Of a stretch of 25,716 nt of DNA, positions 22,884-25,716 are shown piece by piece; within the stretch, counting starts at the first letter, position 1; each line of letters opens with the position of its first letter. The stretch lies in NCBI GenBank assembly GCA_964624555.1, contig CAZUXB010000031.1:1-25716 (forward strand), written 5' to 3'. The DNA is from SXRF01 sp964624555. GTDB lineage: Bacteria > Pseudomonadota > Alphaproteobacteria > Rickettsiales > SXRF01. Below the pieces are notes generated by a model. It was not told the origin of the DNA, made no database searches, and saw only the letters and a program-made list of their open reading frames with translations. Made by a program: the position numbers and the translations under genes.

Positions 22884-25716
22884 ATGATTACCACCTACTT
22901 GCAACAACACAACGATCACTTAACCAAGATTCTTGACGCTTTGCCAATAGATAGTGATGCTGATTTTACTTATTTTGTTGCGCGTTTCTATGCAAAAGCA
23001 CAGATCGATGAGTTGCTGGCCCTAAAGCCTAAGGTGGCTATTGCCCTTGCCCGCAGCGTTTTTGAGTTTACGCGTGAGCGTAAACCCGGCGAGCCGAAAA
23101 TACGGATATTTACTCCAGATAAGAAAAATGACGGCTATGAGACCAAACATCTTGTTCTTGAGTTGCTTAATGATGACATGCCTTTCCTGGTTGATTCTCT
23201 GTCGATGGGTCTTAAGCGCCTCGGCTTTACCATCTACAGCACCATCCACCCCATAATCAATGTCACCCGCGATAAGGATGGTAAGGTGACTATGCTCGGT
23301 GAAAGCGGTGCGAAAAAAGAATCGCTTATCCATTTTGAAATTTCTGCGCTGACTGAGGGAAAACCAGCCGAAAAACTAGCTTATGATTTGCTGTGGATAT
23401 TACAGAATGTCCGCGCCGGTGTCGAGGATTGGCACCAGATAACAGAAAAAGCCATCGCCACTGCCGCATCGCTTAAATCGTTGAGCCAGCCTGTGCTCGG
23501 CGATTCGGTGGAAGAGGTCCGTGATTTCCTTGAATGGCTGGTGAATAAGAATTTCGTATTTCTTGGCTATGCTGAATATAAATTTTTTGATGACAGTGAT
23601 AAGAATCTGTTCAAAGTGATTCCTGAAACCAAACTCGGAATACTTAAAATTTCTGATGACGTTTCCCCCCGCGGGCTGGAATCGCTCCTGCCCGAACAGC
23701 GCCAGTCACTGCTGGTTCCGCATCTTATCGAAATAACCAAATCCAACCACCGTTCGCTGGTGCACCGCCCGGTTTTGATGGATTATATCGGCATCAAGCG
23801 TTTTGATAATAGCGGCAATGTTGTTGGTGAAGTGCGCTTCCTTGGCCTCTTTACTTCCAATGTTTACTACCAGAGTACTGAATCAATACCGCTTATCCGC
23901 CAGAAAGTTGCACGTGTGCTTGAGCGCGCCGAATTCGACCCGGAAAGCCATGATGGAAAGTCACTTAAAGCTATTTTGGAATTCCTGCCGCGCGACGAAA
24001 TTTTCCAGATGTCCGATTATGAAATGTTAGAAACCAGCATCGGTATACTGGCGCTGGAAGCCAAGCCTGCCGTGCGTATCTTTGCGCGTAAGGATGTGTT
24101 TGAGCGTTTCATAAGCTTCATGGTTTTTGTTCCCCGTGAACGTTTTTCCACCGAGCTGCGCAAGCAGATACAGGAAATAATCGGGCGCAGCTATCACAGC
24201 ACCACCTCGTCATTTTCTACCCAGATAAATGAAGGCCCGCTTGCGCGCTTAAACCTTATTATGCGTACCACGCCGAACGAAATACCTAATGTTTCCCTCT
24301 CAGTGGTGGAAAAGGAAATTGCTAAATGTGCCTACCAGTGGGCCGACCTGTTAAGCGATGCGCTGGCTGAAAAACACATTGAGCAGGTTGCTGAAAACCT
24401 CGCCCATATTTACAGCGATGCTTTTCCGCAAAGCTACATCAACCGTTATAATACCGACTCGGCAGTGGCCGACATCGAAAAGATAGAAGAAGCGCTTACC
24501 GCAAAAGAACTATCTCTTGAATTGTTCCACAACAAGGAAGATGAAAAACAGATATTCCATTTGAAAATATACAATCCGAGCGAGGAGATTGCCCTTTCCG
24601 AGATTCTACCAATGCTGGAAAATGCCGGGTTCTGGGTAATTGAAGAGCAGCCGTTCCTGATAAAGCCACTCGGTCAGCCGACAGTTTGGATACGCGATTT
24701 CCGCCTCCAGCATCGTAGCGAGCACCGCCTGTCTTTCGATAAGATAAAGCCGCTTATTGAAGAAGCATTGCTCAAAGTCTGGTGCGGTGAGATGGAGAAC
24801 GACAAGTTCAATGCCCTCATAATCAAGGCCGGGCTTAACTGGCGGCAGGTGACGCTGCTGCGCGCTTACGCCAAATATTTGAAGCAGGCCGGTTTCCTTC
24901 ACGGGCAGATGGCGATATGGCAGACCTTTGCCACCTATCCGCAGATAACCAAGAACATTGTCGATTATTTTGAAGAACGCTTTAAACCGGAAGCAAAGAA
25001 AAATATTGCCGACATTACTAAATCTCTGCTTGGGATGGCTCCGGTGAAGCCAGGACTTGATTTTGAACAGCAACTGGCGCAGGTGGAAGGTGCGGTGCAG
25101 GATAGGATATTGCGCCGTTATATCGAGATGGTGAACGCCACCATCCGCACCAATTTTTACCAGACCAATGATGATGGCTCATATAAACCTGTACTCTCGC
25201 TTAAATTATCTTCCACACTGGTGCCGGAATTGCCCAAGCCGGTGCCGTTTGCTGAGATATTCGTCTATTCGCCACGCTTAGAAGGCATCCATCTGCGCGG
25301 CGGTAAAGTCGCGCGCGGCGGCCTGCGTTGGTCGGACCGGGTTGATGATTTCCGCACCGAAGTTCTCGGCCTTATGAAAGCGCAGATGGTCAAAAATTCG
25401 GTGATCGTACCAGTTGGCTCGAAAGGTGGTTTTGTACTGAAAAAAGCACCAGCCGAGCGTGATAAATTGCAGGAAGAAGCCATCGCCTGTTACAAGCAAT
25501 ATTTAGGTGGCATGCTCGACATAACCGATAATATCATTGCTGGCAAAATTACTCCGCCGCCGCAGGTCGTGCGTCATGATGGGGACGATCCGTACCTGGT
25601 TGTTGCCGCCGATAAAGGCACCGCCACCTTCTCCGACATCGCCAATTCCGTATCGCAAGCTTATGGTTTCTGGCTCGGCGACGCCTTCGCTTCCGGCGGT
25701 TCGGCTGGTTATGACC
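22884..25716 (+). CDS. NAD-dependent glutamate dehydrogenase, large GDH180 type (5' part)
   Basis: The 944 codons seen here are the N-terminal part of a protein that in this family is about 1,600 residues long; it continues past the window. The enzyme oxidatively deaminates glutamate to 2-oxoglutarate. Family marks include HLVLELLNDDMPFLVDSL (18 residues) near the N-terminus, a regulatory region of about 700 residues, and the start of the catalytic domain with LRGGKVARGGLRWSDR and KNSVIVPVGSKGGFVLKK, which contains the expected lysines. No frameshift was seen. ATG 22884 lacks a strong ribosome binding site but is the first in frame. Confidence 0.93.
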   Translation, partial: MITTYLQQHNDHLTKILDALPIDSDADFTYFVARFYAKAQIDELLALKPKVAIALARSVFEFTRERKPGEPKIRIFTPDKKNDGYETKHLVLELLNDDMPFLVDSLSMGLKRLGFTIYSTIHPIINVTRDKDGKVTMLGESGAKKESLIHFEISALTEGKPAEKLAYDLLWILQNVRAGVEDWHQITEKAIATAASLKSLSQPVLGDSVEEVRDFLEWLVNKNFVFLGYAEYKFFDDSDKNLFKVIPETKLGILKISDDVSPRGLESLLPEQRQSLLVPHLIEITKSNHRSLVHRPVLMDYIGIKRFDNSGNVVGEVRFLGLFTSNVYYQSTESIPLIRQKVARVLERAEFDPESHDGKSLKAILEFLPRDEIFQMSDYEMLETSIGILALEAKPAVRIFARKDVFERFISFMVFVPRERFSTELRKQIQEIIGRSYHSTTSSFSTQINEGPLARLNLIMRTTPNEIPNVSLSVVEKEIAKCAYQWADLLSDALAEKHIEQVAENLAHIYSDAFPQSYINRYNTDSAVADIEKIEEALTAKELSLELFHNKEDEKQIFHLKIYNPSEEIALSEILPMLENAGFWVIEEQPFLIKPLGQPTVWIRDFRLQHRSEHRLSFDKIKPLIEEALLKVWCGEMENDKFNALIIKAGLNWRQVTLLRAYAKYLKQAGFLHGQMAIWQTFATYPQITKNIVDYFEERFKPEAKKNIADITKSLLGMAPVKPGLDFEQQLAQVEGAVQDRILRRYIEMVNATIRTNFYQTNDDGSYKPVLSLKLSSTLVPELPKPVPFAEIFVYSPRLEGIHLRGGKVARGGLRWSDRVDDFRTEVLGLMKAQMVKNSVIVPVGSKGGFVLKKAPAERDKLQEEAIACYKQYLGGMLDITDNIIAGKITPPPQVVRHDGDDPYLVVAADKGTATFSDIANSVSQAYGFWLGDAFASGGSAGYD

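Noticed and set aside
1..25716. CRISPR array, tRNA, rRNA or complete insertion sequence
   Set aside because: No regularly spaced direct repeats, no cloverleaf with a recognisable T arm and no transposase-like protein were seen. A covariance search would be decisive for tRNAs.

Overview
The window looks like an alphaproteobacterial chromosome spanning the replication origin. The main evidence is gene order. The block dnaQ-coaE-aroE-ppsR reads leftward and hemE-hemH-hemJ reads rightward. Between them (16486-16829) lies an AT-rich gap with three perfect DnaA boxes and several near matches. This is the hemE/RP001-type origin known from Caulobacter and Rickettsia. A DUF6111-like gene, a Tim44-like gene, SecB and a large NAD-dependent glutamate dehydrogenase also fit Alphaproteobacteria. 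AT-rich accessory genes and palindromic repeats inserted into coding sequences resemble Rickettsiales and related symbiont-like lineages, but the order cannot be fixed from sequence alone.

Layout. 1-6108 is an accessory-looking region: two paralogous prepilins flank a hipBA toxin-antitoxin pair, yciB, a phoB-type regulator and an unrecognised membrane protein. 6139-11895 is a tightly packed leftward operon: Tim44-like protein, MltA, Smr protein, OmpR-type regulator, EnvZ-type kinase, DUF6111-like protein and CCA-adding enzyme. 12029-13420 holds secB and an OmpA-family gene with a strong terminator. 13499-16485 is the dnaQ/coaE/aroE/ppsR block, followed by the origin. 16830-20084 is the haem cluster hemE-hemH-hemJ, interrupted by a vapBC module. 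20162-22845 carries yraN, a BON-domain lipoprotein, gshB and cysQ. The 5' part of an NAD-glutamate dehydrogenase gene fills the rest and runs off the end.

The most unusual theme is repeats acting as coding material. Several imperfect or perfect palindromes (two types with TGTCA...TGACA-like ends, a G/C-run type and a GTTAC-rich type) sit in or at the edges of genes. They encode most of the leader peptide of both prepilins, add about 33 residues inside the Smr protein, supply the start codon of yraN and the stop codon of coaE, and touch the stop of dnaQ. No CRISPR array, tRNA, rRNA or insertion sequence was recognised.
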